Positions 36,396 through 43,094 of a DNA stretch of 43,094 nt are shown here, one piece after another. Within the stretch, counting starts at the first letter, position 1, and every line of letters begins with the position of its first letter. The stretch covers positions 11,867-54,960 of the forward strand of contig PLDN01000077.1 of the NCBI GenBank assembly GCA_003136185.1, read 5' to 3'. Source of the DNA: Acidimicrobiaceae bacterium. Its GTDB lineage: Bacteria > Actinomycetota > Acidimicrobiia > Acidimicrobiales > Bog-793. Both the position numbers and the translations under genes were made by a program. The notes under the pieces are model-generated. The model saw nothing but the letters and a program-made list of their open reading frames with translations, made no database searches and was not told where the DNA came from.

Positions 36396-37931
36396 ATGAA
36401 CCCGAGGATCAGGTGGGTAGGCGTTGTTCTTGTGTTCTGCTTCGGCCTGCTGTTCTTGCAGCTCAACAACATTCAGATTCGTCAGGCAAGCGCGCTCTCG
36501 AAGAGCAGCCTCGGGACGAAGACCGGCACCGCGACTATTTACCTTTCGAGGGGGGCGATCGTCAGCGCGGACGACAAGATCCTCGCTTACTCAACCAAGG
36601 TGAAGGGAGGATATTTGCGGGTCTACCCCGCGGCGACCGCTACCGACTTCGGGCAGATCACGGGATTCTTCGACGTCGTATCCGACAACATCACACTGGG
36701 TATCGAGGCCGAGTACAACCAGTATCTGAGTCAGCACGAGTCCTCGGGCCTGCTTGCGCAACATGAGGCGACCGACGACGTGATGTTGACGATTCCCTCG
36801 ACGCTGCAGGCAGACGCGGCGTCGATCGTCGGGAACCGGGCGGGCGCCGAGATCGTTGCCCTCAATCCCCAAAACGGCGATGTGCTCGCAATGTACGGCT
36901 ACCCGAGCTACAACCCGAACACGCTCTCGTCGTTCAACTCGGGCTCCGTGTTGAAGGCATACAACGCGCTCGCCAAGCAGAACCCGGAGCCGTTCCTCAA
37001 CCTGGCGAGCGCTGTCCCGCATCAACCGGGGTCGACCTTCAAGACGATCGACACGGCCGCGATTTATGACCACGATCCATCCCTCGCCTCGAAGTCCTGG
37101 CCGTTCAACATTAAGATCAGCATCAAGGGCGCAGCGGCGCCCTTCCAGAATTATGGCAAGACGAACTGTGGCGGACCGCTCGCGGAGATCCTGGCGCAGT
37201 CATGCGACACGGCATACGCCGAGGTCGGGCTGGCGCTCGGCGCACCCACCGTGGTCGGAGAGGCAGAGTCGTTCGGCTGGTGCGAAGGCGTTGCCGGCGT
37301 GTGCCGAGGAGGAGGGCGGAGGCCACCGCTCGACTTGCCGCCGAGTGAGGTCGCGGGGGCGACGATCGCACCGGAGAGCCAACTTGCAGCGACTCCGCCT
37401 TACCTCGCGTACTCAGCGATCGGTCAGTTCAACGACTCGGCGTCGGCACTCTCTATGGCGCTCGTCGCGGCGGGGCTCGCCGACAACGGCAAGATCATGG
37501 AGCCGCACATCATGAGCCGGATCATCGACAGTGACGGCAACGTCATCAAGACCTATAAGCCGCACGTGTGGAAGCAAGCGACCTCCGCCGCGACGGCAGA
37601 GAAAGTGCGGGCGCTCATGCTCGGGGTGACCAGCACCGCTGCAAAGGGAACTGCGGCTGGCGTCTTCACGAACCTACAGACCGAAGGCATCGAAATCGCC
37701 GCCAAGACCGGCACCGCCGAGGTGTTCCCGCTCGCATCGGGTAACTGTTCCACCTATGACTGGCTGATAGCGATAGCACCGGCGGGTGCCGGTCAGACGC
37801 CGAAGGCGGTTGTGGCCGCCGAGGTACCGTCACCCGAGGGCTCCGCGACATGCGCAGAGGGAACCGGCGCCACCGTCGCTGGTCCGCTCGTCGACCAGAT
37901 GCTGACGGACGTGTTGGAGTCTGGGCAGTGA
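36396..37931 (+). CDS. pbpA: PbpA: class B penicillin-binding protein (transpeptidase)
   Basis: 511 residues, D,D-transpeptidase cross-linking peptidoglycan. A single N-terminal membrane anchor (about 7-25), a short dimerisation region, and the transpeptidase domain with Ser213-x-x-Lys216 in PGSTFKTI, and KTG at 437-439 (AAKTGTAEV). The middle motif reads SCDTAYAEV with Asp271 in place of the Asn of SxN. Cys pairs at WCEGVAGVC may form a disulfide outside the cell. In the standard actinobacterial order a rodA/ftsW gene precedes pbpA; here only 30 nt separate it from pstP. Confidence 0.93.
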   Translation: MNPRIRWVGVVLVFCFGLLFLQLNNIQIRQASALSKSSLGTKTGTATIYLSRGAIVSADDKILAYSTKVKGGYLRVYPAATATDFGQITGFFDVVSDNITLGIEAEYNQYLSQHESSGLLAQHEATDDVMLTIPSTLQADAASIVGNRAGAEIVALNPQNGDVLAMYGYPSYNPNTLSSFNSGSVLKAYNALAKQNPEPFLNLASAVPHQPGSTFKTIDTAAIYDHDPSLASKSWPFNIKISIKGAAAPFQNYGKTNCGGPLAEILAQSCDTAYAEVGLALGAPTVVGEAESFGWCEGVAGVCRGGGRRPPLDLPPSEVAGATIAPESQLAATPPYLAYSAIGQFNDSASALSMALVAAGLADNGKIMEPHIMSRIIDSDGNVIKTYKPHVWKQATSAATAEKVRALMLGVTSTAAKGTAAGVFTNLQTEGIEIAAKTGTAEVFPLASGNCSTYDWLIAIAPAGAGQTPKAVVAAEVPSPEGSATCAEGTGATVAGPLVDQMLTDVLESGQ

Positions 37932-37941
37932 TCGATCCGAA

Positions 37942-37947
37942 TAGGCT
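37942..37947 (+). promoter_or_regulatory. -10 element of pknB
   Basis: TAGGCT ends 9 nt before ATG 37957, so the kinase can be transcribed apart from the upstream genes. Confidence 0.4.
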
Positions 37948-37956
37948 CACGGCCAC

Positions 37957-39996
37957 ATGACTTCGACCCCCCCGTCGAACACGGGAGACGACCGCGCCCG
38001 GATTTACAACGGACGCTACGAGCTGATCCGCCAGATTGCCCGCGGTGGCACCGCGCAGGTGTACCTCGCGCGGGACCTGTTGCTCGACCGGCCTGTAGCG
38101 CTGAAGGTCCTGTTCCCCGAGCTCTCGAGCGACCCGTCGTTCGTGGAGCGCTTCCGCCGTGAGGCCCAAGCAGCAGCCAACCTGTCGCATCCGAACATCG
38201 TCCCGGTCTTCGACTGGGGCGAGAGCGAACGCACCTACTTCATCGTCATGGAGTACGTGGATGGCGAACCGCTGTCCTCGATCATCCGCAGCCAAGCGCC
38301 GCTCCCAGCCGCAAGAGCGGCCGGGATCGCGGCAGACATCGCGAAGGCACTCAGCTACGCCCATCGTCACGGTGTCGTCCACCGGGACGTCAAGCCGGGC
38401 AACGTCATGCTCACGCGAGACGGTCAAGTGAAAGTTGGCGACTTCGGCATCGCTCGAGCGGTCGGTTCGGACGACAGCGTGACTCAGACCGGTCTCGTCA
38501 TGGGCACCGCCACATACTTCTCGCCCGAGCAGGCCCAGGGCCTGGGTGTCGACGGTCGCAGTGACGTCTACGCGCTAGGCGTCGTGCTCTACGAGATGGT
38601 CACGGGCCGGCCGCCATTTTCTGCCGACACGCCGGTGGCCATTGCCTACAAGCACGTCTCCGAGGCGCCCGTACCGCCGAGCGAGATCGAGCCACGAGTG
38701 CCGGAGGCTCTCGAAGCGATCATCCTCCGCGCCATGGCCAAGCAACCGGGAGACCGCTACCCGACGTCAGAGGACCTCTACGCCGACTTGCAGCGGTATT
38801 CGCAAGGTGCGCCCGTGCTCGCGATGGGCGCAGGTCTTGGAGCGACCGAGGCGGTTGGGCTGACTCAGGCGGTCGTGCCTGCGACCACGGCCCTTCTGAT
38901 CGGAGCAGGCGGCGCGGCGGCCGCCACGGTGGCTCAGCCCAAGACCGAGCTCGTCAGTCCCGGCGGTGGGCAGCCCCAACTTCCGAAACGCCGCTGGGTC
39001 GCCTGGACCCTCATCGGCCTCCTCCTTCTCGCGGCCCTCATACTGCTCGTCTACGGCGGAGGCCGGGCTCTCGGTTACTTCGGCTCGGACACCTTTATCC
39101 ACATGCCTGACGTGGAACATAAAACCTTGGCCGCTGCCAAGAGCGAGCTCGTGAAAGACGGCCTCGTGGTGAAACAGACCGGCGTGCACAGTGCGTCGGC
39201 TGCAGCGGACACGGTGACCCATCAGAACCCTGCGGCCGACTCGACTGTGCGCAAGGGCCAGACCGTCCACATCACCTACTCGCTTGGCGCCACCAAGAAG
39301 GCCGTCCCAGGTGTCTTCGGTTATCCGTACCTCAAGGCCTACAACCTCCTCAAGGCGGACGGCTTCGATCCCAAGCTGGTCCCCGAGACCCCCTCCAGTC
39401 CCGGCGAGACGCAGGGAGTCGTCACGAAGACCAGCCCGCCCGCGAGCACTGTGATCGACCTCGGCACGTCGGTCCTCATCTACTACGTCCACGGCAATCT
39501 CCTCGTCAAGGTACCTTCGGTCGTCAACGACACGCCTGTACAGGCCGGGACCGTGATTCGCAACGCCCTACTCACGGTGTCGGGCCAGACGTTCGCTCCT
39601 TCGCCGACAGTGAAGAAGGGCGAGGTCTCTGGGACCAACCCAGCCGTCGGCACGGTTGAGACTGAGGGAACTGGAGTCGAGATCATCGTCTCGAGCGGTC
39701 CGCCTGCCTACGTCCCGGCCGTGACTGACCTCGTGGCGAGCGAGGCTGAGGCCAAGATCCACGCTGCAGGCCTGCACTACTCGATCGTGTACGTCACGAA
39801 CCCGGCCTTCAGGGCCGGCTACGTTTCGAGCCAGAGTCCTCCAGCTGGCCAGCAGGTGACCCAGGGCTCGTTCGTGACGATCGACGTTGTCCAGGGCACG
39901 GCGCCCACCACATCAACGACGACCCCCACGACGCTGCCGGTAGGCACAACGAGCACCACCGTCCCCGCCCACACTCGGCGGCGGCACCCGCACTGA
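37957..39996 (+). CDS. pknB: PknB: PASTA-domain serine/threonine kinase
   Basis: 679 residues. The kinase domain (about 20-285) has GRYELIRQIARGGTAQVY as Gly-rich loop region, Lys50 in VALKVL, catalytic Asp144 in HRDVKPGN, and DFGIAR; the activation loop carries SVTQTGLVMGT with the regulatory threonine. A juxtamembrane Ala/Gly-rich linker, one membrane helix (about 346-366) and four extracellular PASTA repeats (about 385-450, 450-515, 518-582, 583-648) follow; the tail is Thr-rich and basic. PASTA domains bind muropeptides/lipid II and control growth and division. It is the only kinase in this cluster; pknA is absent. Confidence 0.95.
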   Translation: MTSTPPSNTGDDRARIYNGRYELIRQIARGGTAQVYLARDLLLDRPVALKVLFPELSSDPSFVERFRREAQAAANLSHPNIVPVFDWGESERTYFIVMEYVDGEPLSSIIRSQAPLPAARAAGIAADIAKALSYAHRHGVVHRDVKPGNVMLTRDGQVKVGDFGIARAVGSDDSVTQTGLVMGTATYFSPEQAQGLGVDGRSDVYALGVVLYEMVTGRPPFSADTPVAIAYKHVSEAPVPPSEIEPRVPEALEAIILRAMAKQPGDRYPTSEDLYADLQRYSQGAPVLAMGAGLGATEAVGLTQAVVPATTALLIGAGGAAAATVAQPKTELVSPGGGQPQLPKRRWVAWTLIGLLLLAALILLVYGGGRALGYFGSDTFIHMPDVEHKTLAAAKSELVKDGLVVKQTGVHSASAAADTVTHQNPAADSTVRKGQTVHITYSLGATKKAVPGVFGYPYLKAYNLLKADGFDPKLVPETPSSPGETQGVVTKTSPPASTVIDLGTSVLIYYVHGNLLVKVPSVVNDTPVQAGTVIRNALLTVSGQTFAPSPTVKKGEVSGTNPAVGTVETEGTGVEIIVSSGPPAYVPAVTDLVASEAEAKIHAAGLHYSIVYVTNPAFRAGYVSSQSPPAGQQVTQGSFVTIDVVQGTAPTTSTTTPTTLPVGTTSTTVPAHTRRRHPH

Positions 39997-40019
39997 TAGA
40001 CAGCACCGAGGGCGCCGCG

Positions 40020-40616
40020 TCAGGTCGCGGTTGCCCCCACCAAGGACAAGAAGTTCGCCAGCAATTGCTTGCCGGCTTCTCCCGTGAGGATGGACTCAGG
40101 GTGGAACTGCACGCCCTCGATCGGCAAGTTCGTGTGGCGCAGCCCCATGATCAGCCCGTCTCGCGTCCGGGCCGACACGGTGAGCACGTCGGGCACCGTT
40201 TCCGGGTCGACTACGAGGGAGTGGTAGCGGGTCGCCTCGAGCGGGTTCGGTAGCCCAGCGAAGACGCCCTCGCCGTCGTGCTCGACGAACGAAGCCTTGC
40301 CGTGCACGATCTCGCTCGCGCGCACGATCTCGCCGCCGTACAGCTCGCCGATGCACTGGTGCCCGAGACAGACGCCGAGCACCGGGATGCCCGCCTCGCC
40401 AAAGGCTTGGATGGCGTCCTTGCTGATGCCGGCGTCGACCGGGCGACCAGGGCCCGGGGAGATGACAACGGCCTCCGGTTCGAGGGCACGGAGGGTAGGG
40501 AGGGTGGCGGCGTCGTTTCTTAGGACAGTCGGCTCCGCGCCGAGTTCCCCCAGGTATTGCACCAGGTTGTAGACAAAACTGTCGTAGTTGTCGATGACGA
40601 CGACCCGGGCTCCCAT
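40020..40616 (-). CDS. trpG: Anthranilate/aminodeoxychorismate synthase glutaminase subunit
   Basis: 198-residue class I glutamine amidotransferase supplying ammonia to anthranilate synthase (tryptophan) or aminodeoxychorismate synthase (folate). VIDNYDSFVYNL and SPGPGRP are the family start; the catalytic triad is Cys83 (GVCLGHQC) with His172 and Glu174 (QFHPES). The position convergent to pknB matches the trpG/pabA gene of Mycobacterium. It is separated from pknB by 23 nt. In many actinobacteria one such subunit serves both pathways. Start ATG 40616 is leaderless (TACCGT at 40623-40628, 6-nt gap). Confidence 0.93.
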   Translation of the reverse strand: MGARVVVIDNYDSFVYNLVQYLGELGAEPTVLRNDAATLPTLRALEPEAVVISPGPGRPVDAGISKDAIQAFGEAGIPVLGVCLGHQCIGELYGGEIVRASEIVHGKASFVEHDGEGVFAGLPNPLEATRYHSLVVDPETVPDVLTVSARTRDGLIMGLRHTNLPIEGVQFHPESILTGEAGKQLLANFLSLVGATAT

Positions 40617-40622
40617 CGCTCA

Positions 40623-40628
40623 ACGGTA
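40623..40628 (-). promoter_or_regulatory. -10 element of trpG (leaderless)
   Basis: TACCGT on the minus strand ends 6 nt before ATG 40616; no ribosome site. Confidence 0.45.
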
Positions 40629-40658
40629 CCTGCGGTTACGGTGCCCGGCTGCCGTGAG

Positions 40659-40664
40659 TATCCT
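40659..40664 (+). promoter_or_regulatory. -10 element of crgA (leaderless)
   Basis: TATCCT ends 6 nt before GTG 40671; no ribosome site. Confidence 0.45.
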
Positions 40665-40670
40665 GCGGGC

Positions 40671-40952
40671 GTGGCACGCGGCAAGACAGGCTCAGGAAGC
40701 GGTGGCAGAGTGACACCGTCTCAGAAGCAGGTCGCTCAGCAAAGTGGCAGATACACGCCACCGATCCCCCGCACCCAGCGTCACAGCCCGGAGTGGTTCC
40801 CCTACGTCCTTATCGGTCTCATGGTGCTCGGGCTGCTCACGATCATCGCCAACTACGTGCACGTCCTACCGGGCGGCACGCAGAACTGGTACCTCCTCGG
40901 TGGCATCGCGGCGATCATCGGTGGCCTCATCATGGCCACCTACTACCACTGA
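40671..40952 (+). CDS. crgA: CrgA: cell division membrane protein
   Basis: 93 residues: a basic, Gly/Ser-rich N-terminus, the RTQRHSPEWFPY lead-in, and two membrane helices (about 40-62 and 72-90), ending MATYYH. This is the CrgA/WhiP pattern found only in actinobacteria, where it coordinates divisome proteins with PBPs. Its place next to trpG and the PASTA-kinase cluster matches Mycobacterium. GTG 40671 fits the leaderless promoter; upstream frame extension reads antisense to trpG. It is divergent from trpG, with a short (~55 nt) intergenic region. Confidence 0.92.
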   Translation: MARGKTGSGSGGRVTPSQKQVAQQSGRYTPPIPRTQRHSPEWFPYVLIGLMVLGLLTIIANYVHVLPGGTQNWYLLGGIAAIIGGLIMATYYH

Positions 40953-40966
40953 GTTCCTGACGCGCA

Positions 40967-40997
40967 ACGGCCGGCGCCCTGTGGAAAGCCGGCCGTT
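40967..40997 (+). terminator. crgA terminator hairpin
   Basis: AACGGCCGGC pairs with GCCGGCCGTT (10 bp) over a 11-12-nt loop about 15 nt after the crgA stop, followed by GTTC. It marks the end of the recognisably actinobacterial segment. Confidence 0.65.
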
Positions 40998-41029
40998 GTT
41001 CATCGCTGAGCTGATGGGCGGCTAAGGGC

Positions 41030-42214
41030 TCAGCCGAGCCGCTCGATGATGGTGGCGTTCGCGAGCCCACCGCCTTCGCACATGGTCTGGAGGCCGTAGC
41101 GGCCGCCCGTGCGCTCGAGCTCGTTCAAAAGCGTGGCCATGAGCTTGGCCCCAGAAGCGCCGAGCGGGTGGCCGAGAGCGATGGCGCCGCCGTTGACGTT
41201 GACGCGGGCTGGGTCGAGGCCGAGCGTGCGGATAACCGCAAGAACCTGGGCCGCGAAGGCCTCGTTTAACTCGATCAGCTCAATCTCGTCCAACTTGAGG
41301 CCAGCGCGTTGCAGTGCCTTGGGAATCGCGGTGACGGGGCCGATTCCCATCTCCTCGGGCGGGCAGCCGGTGACGGCGTAGGAGACAAGGCGAGCAAGCG
41401 GACGGATTCCCAGTTCCTTGGCGCGGCCGGCTTCCATGAGGACGGTGGCAGCAGCCCCGTCCGAAGTTTGCGAGGAGTTGCCGGCGGTGACGGTGCCCTG
41501 CGCGTGGAAGGCGGGCTTGAGCTTGGCGAGGGCTTCGACGGAGGTGTCGGCGCGGGGGCCTTCGTCGGCGGCGAATATCTTCTCGGAGATTAAGGGCTTG
41601 CCGGCCTTCTTTCCGGGGATTGCCGTGGTCACGGGAACGGGAATCAGCTCGTCTGCAAAGCGGCCCGCGGCTTGCGCTGCGAGGGCTTTTTGGTGGCTCT
41701 CATGGGCGAAGGCGTCCTGGTCTTCGCGGGATACCTGGTAGTGGCGGGCGACGCGTTCGGCCGTGAGGCCCATGGTCAGCAGGGAGGCGGGGTAATGCTC
41801 GGCCATCCAGGGATTGGGGCTGGGTTTCAGGCCGCCAAGCGGGAGCAGGCTCATGGATTCGACGCCGCCGGCGATGACCACGCGGTCGCTGCCGGATCGG
41901 ATGCGCTGATCGGCGATGGCAATGGCTTCAAGGCCCGAGGAACAGAGGCGGTTGACGGTGGCGCCGGGAATTTCAACCGGCAGGCCTGCGCGCAGGATGG
42001 CCCAGCGGGCGATATCCCATCCCTGCTCGCCCTCGGGCTGGGCGCAGCCGAGGATTACGTCGTCGATTTCAGTTCTACTTAAGCCTTGAACCTTGTCCAA
42101 AGCCCCGCCCACGGCGAGTGCGGCGAGATCGTCGGGGCGGGTGTTCGAAAGGGCGCCCTTGGGGGCGCGGCCCACTGGAGTTCGAACGGCGCTGACGAGA
42201 ACGGCTTCCGGCAT
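41030..42214 (-). CDS. fadA: Acetyl-CoA acyltransferase (thiolase)
   Basis: 394 residues, canonical thiolase catalysing the last step of beta-oxidation. Active residues: Cys91 in [12 protein letters not shown], the NEAF motif (LNEAFAAQ), the His of [11 protein letters not shown], and Cys379 in [10 protein letters not shown]. It begins [24 protein letters not shown] lies 11 nt before ATG 42214. It follows, on the minus strand, a secreted protein and the end of a hydroxyacyl-CoA dehydrogenase, an order I associate with Acidobacteria fatty-acid oxidation operons. Base composition and codon use (more A/T-ended codons such as AAG/GAA mixes, fewer GTC/CTC/GAC) differ from the genes before 40952. 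Confidence 0.93.
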   Translation of the reverse strand: MPEAVLVSAVRTPVGRAPKGALSNTRPDDLAALAVGGALDKVQGLSRTEIDDVILGCAQPEGEQGWDIARWAILRAGLPVEIPGATVNRLCSSGLEAIAIADQRIRSGSDRVVIAGGVESMSLLPLGGLKPSPNPWMAEHYPASLLTMGLTAERVARHYQVSREDQDAFAHESHQKALAAQAAGRFADELIPVPVTTAIPGKKAGKPLISEKIFAADEGPRADTSVEALAKLKPAFHAQGTVTAGNSSQTSDGAAATVLMEAGRAKELGIRPLARLVSYAVTGCPPEEMGIGPVTAIPKALQRAGLKLDEIELIELNEAFAAQVLAVIRTLGLDPARVNVNGGAIALGHPLGASGAKLMATLLNELERTGGRYGLQTMCEGGGLANATIIERLG

Positions 42215-42301
42215 GGGTAGTGCTCCAACGCGATTTTATGGGGTGTGAATCCCACCGTTGCCGCGAAAGCACGGCAAGGATGGGCCACCCAGTTTCGTGT
42301 G
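42215..42301 (-). other. Short intergenic spacer with a hairpin
   Basis: 87 nt between the secreted protein and the thiolase. TTGCCG and CGGCAA around CGAAAGCA form a 6-bp hairpin near 42258-42277. No gene or strong terminator. Confidence 0.35.
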
Positions 42302-42976
42302 TCAGTCCTTCATTACGAGCACAATCCACGAGCTGCGCAGGTAATAGCGGTAGACGATTTTGTGATCGACGAGTGTATCGGCAAGGGCGTCATGGTCAAG
42401 GCGCGGGGGGCGGTGCAGCATATCGGCCTGCGCCTCGTGGACCTGGTCGGGCGATGCGGGGTCGATGCCCCAGTTGAAGCCGAGAACGCCCGTGGGATCG
42501 TGGGCCTGCAACCGCTCTGTTTCGGGCGCAGAGGCGAGCGTGAATGGTTGACTGGAGTTGTCGGTAAAGAAGACCAGCAGCGAGACGGTTCCCTCTGAGG
42601 TGCAGAGGACGGCCCAGTCGGAGGAGCCGCTGCCCTCAAAGCTGGCGTGGATCACGTTTTCAGGGCGGTGAGCTTCGTAGGTTTGTGGAATGACACATCC
42701 GCGCTGATCGAGCTGATCCCTGATTCCATCTGGCAGTTCGGGAAAAGAGCTGACGGGAAGATGGTGGATGACGTAGGGAGACAGGCGGCCGTCAACGAGG
42801 ATCTGGCCGGAAGAGGTGAGCTCGGCGGGAATGGGCACAGGCGCAGGCACAGGCGCAGGTACGGACGCAGGTACGGACGCAGGCACGGGTGGTGGCGCGG
42901 GATTCTGCCCATGCACCGGAAAGGATCCCAGGGCGAGAGATGCTGCGGTATAGAGAATCAGCGTTGCTGTTTTCAT
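42302..42976 (-). CDS. Secreted proline-rich protein of unknown function
   Basis: 224 residues. A Sec signal peptide is evident (MKTATLILYTAASLALG then SFPVHGQN, cleavage expected near residue 24), then a Pro/Val/Ala repeat (PVPASVPASVPAPVPAPVP) and a ~165-residue domain with PENVIHASFEGSGSSDWAVL and two Cys. No enzyme motif is recognised. ATG 42976 follows the dehydrogenase stop by 2 nt, so it is co-translated with fatty-acid oxidation genes; a link to that pathway is not evident. It looks Acidobacteria-like rather than actinobacterial. Confidence 0.75.
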   Translation of the reverse strand: MKTATLILYTAASLALGSFPVHGQNPAPPPVPASVPASVPAPVPAPVPIPAELTSSGQILVDGRLSPYVIHHLPVSSFPELPDGIRDQLDQRGCVIPQTYEAHRPENVIHASFEGSGSSDWAVLCTSEGTVSLLVFFTDNSSQPFTLASAPETERLQAHDPTGVLGFNWGIDPASPDQVHEAQADMLHRPPRLDHDALADTLVDHKIVYRYYLRSSWIVLVMKD

Positions 42977-42978
42977 TG

Positions 42979-43094
42979 TCAGTTCCGCAAGGGCTTGCCG
43001 GTTTTGAGGGTGAAGGCGATGCGCTCTTGCGTCTTGCGTTCGCCGCAAAGGGAGAGAAAAGCCTCGCGCTCGAGGTCGAGCAGATACTGCTCGC
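42979..43094 (-). CDS. 3-hydroxyacyl-CoA dehydrogenase/enoyl-CoA hydratase, C-terminal end only
   Basis: The frame entering from the right edge reads [20 protein letters not shown] then [17 protein letters not shown] and TGA (37 residues). This is the C-terminal tail of the crotonase part of fused FadB/FadN-type beta-oxidation enzymes, where a [S/F]LCGE-KTQERI...GKPLRN ending is conserved. The rest lies beyond the window. It is the first known gene of the minus-strand operon with the secreted protein and thiolase. Confidence 0.82.
   Translation of the reverse strand, partial: EQYLLDLEREAFLSLCGERKTQERIAFTLKTGKPLRN

Overview
The window is high-GC bacterial DNA. For most of its length it reads as an actinobacterium, plausibly from the class Acidimicrobiia. 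The evidence is the fhaA-fhaB-pstP-pbpA-pknB serine/threonine-kinase and cell-wall block next to trpG and crgA (an order familiar from Mycobacterium), a separate acyl-CoA carboxylase epsilon-like subunit, a full-length Lhr helicase, many fatty-acid and acyl-CoA genes, and frequent leaderless starts. The genus-level assignment is inference. The last ~2 kb (from about 41000) looks different and resembles an Acidobacteria beta-oxidation operon, so the contig may be chimeric at its right end.

Layout. 1-5000: acyl-CoA carboxylase beta subunit (5' end missing) with a small epsilon-like subunit, a DMT permease, then on the minus strand a 3-hydroxybutyryl-CoA dehydrogenase and an ethylmalonyl-CoA-mutase-type B12 enzyme. 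These suit C3/C4 acyl-CoA metabolism such as the ethylmalonyl-CoA pathway. 4997-9421: Lhr helicase. 9418-15935, all minus strand: a signalling block made of an EamA permease, PAS histidine kinase, OmpR-type regulator, a receiver protein surrounded by hairpin-rich DNA, and a PAS-GGDEF diguanylate cyclase. 15988-21694: isoaspartyl peptidase/asparaginase, OsmC protein, acyl-CoA dehydrogenase, small membrane protein, phosphotriesterase-family hydrolase, a second diguanylate cyclase and a decayed GGDEF-EAL gene.

21748-28913 is a co-directional catabolic operon. A TetR regulator with a palindromic operator over its own promoter is followed by a diiron ferritin-like protein, a thiolase-fold protein without the thiolase cysteine, a DUF35 Zn-ribbon/OB partner, an acyl-CoA dehydrogenase lacking the usual catalytic Glu, an acyl-CoA ligase and an SDR. 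Together they suggest oxidation and CoA-dependent shortening, possibly by retro-aldol cleavage, of an unidentified side chain or acid. Then come a MATE exporter, two methyltransferases, signal peptidase I and tRNA-Leu(CAG).

33307-40952 is the growth/division signalling cluster: two FHA proteins, PP2C phosphatase, class B PBP, PASTA kinase, convergent trpG, and crgA. No rodA/ftsW and no pknA lie in it. 41030-43094 carries, on the minus strand, the tail of a fused 3-hydroxyacyl-CoA dehydrogenase, a secreted proline-rich protein and a thiolase.

The most unusual signals are a set of hairpins sharing an AGCGRGGG loop around the receiver gene (11402-12160), the catabolic operon, a widespread TAnnnT leaderless-start signature, and the abrupt lineage change near 41000.
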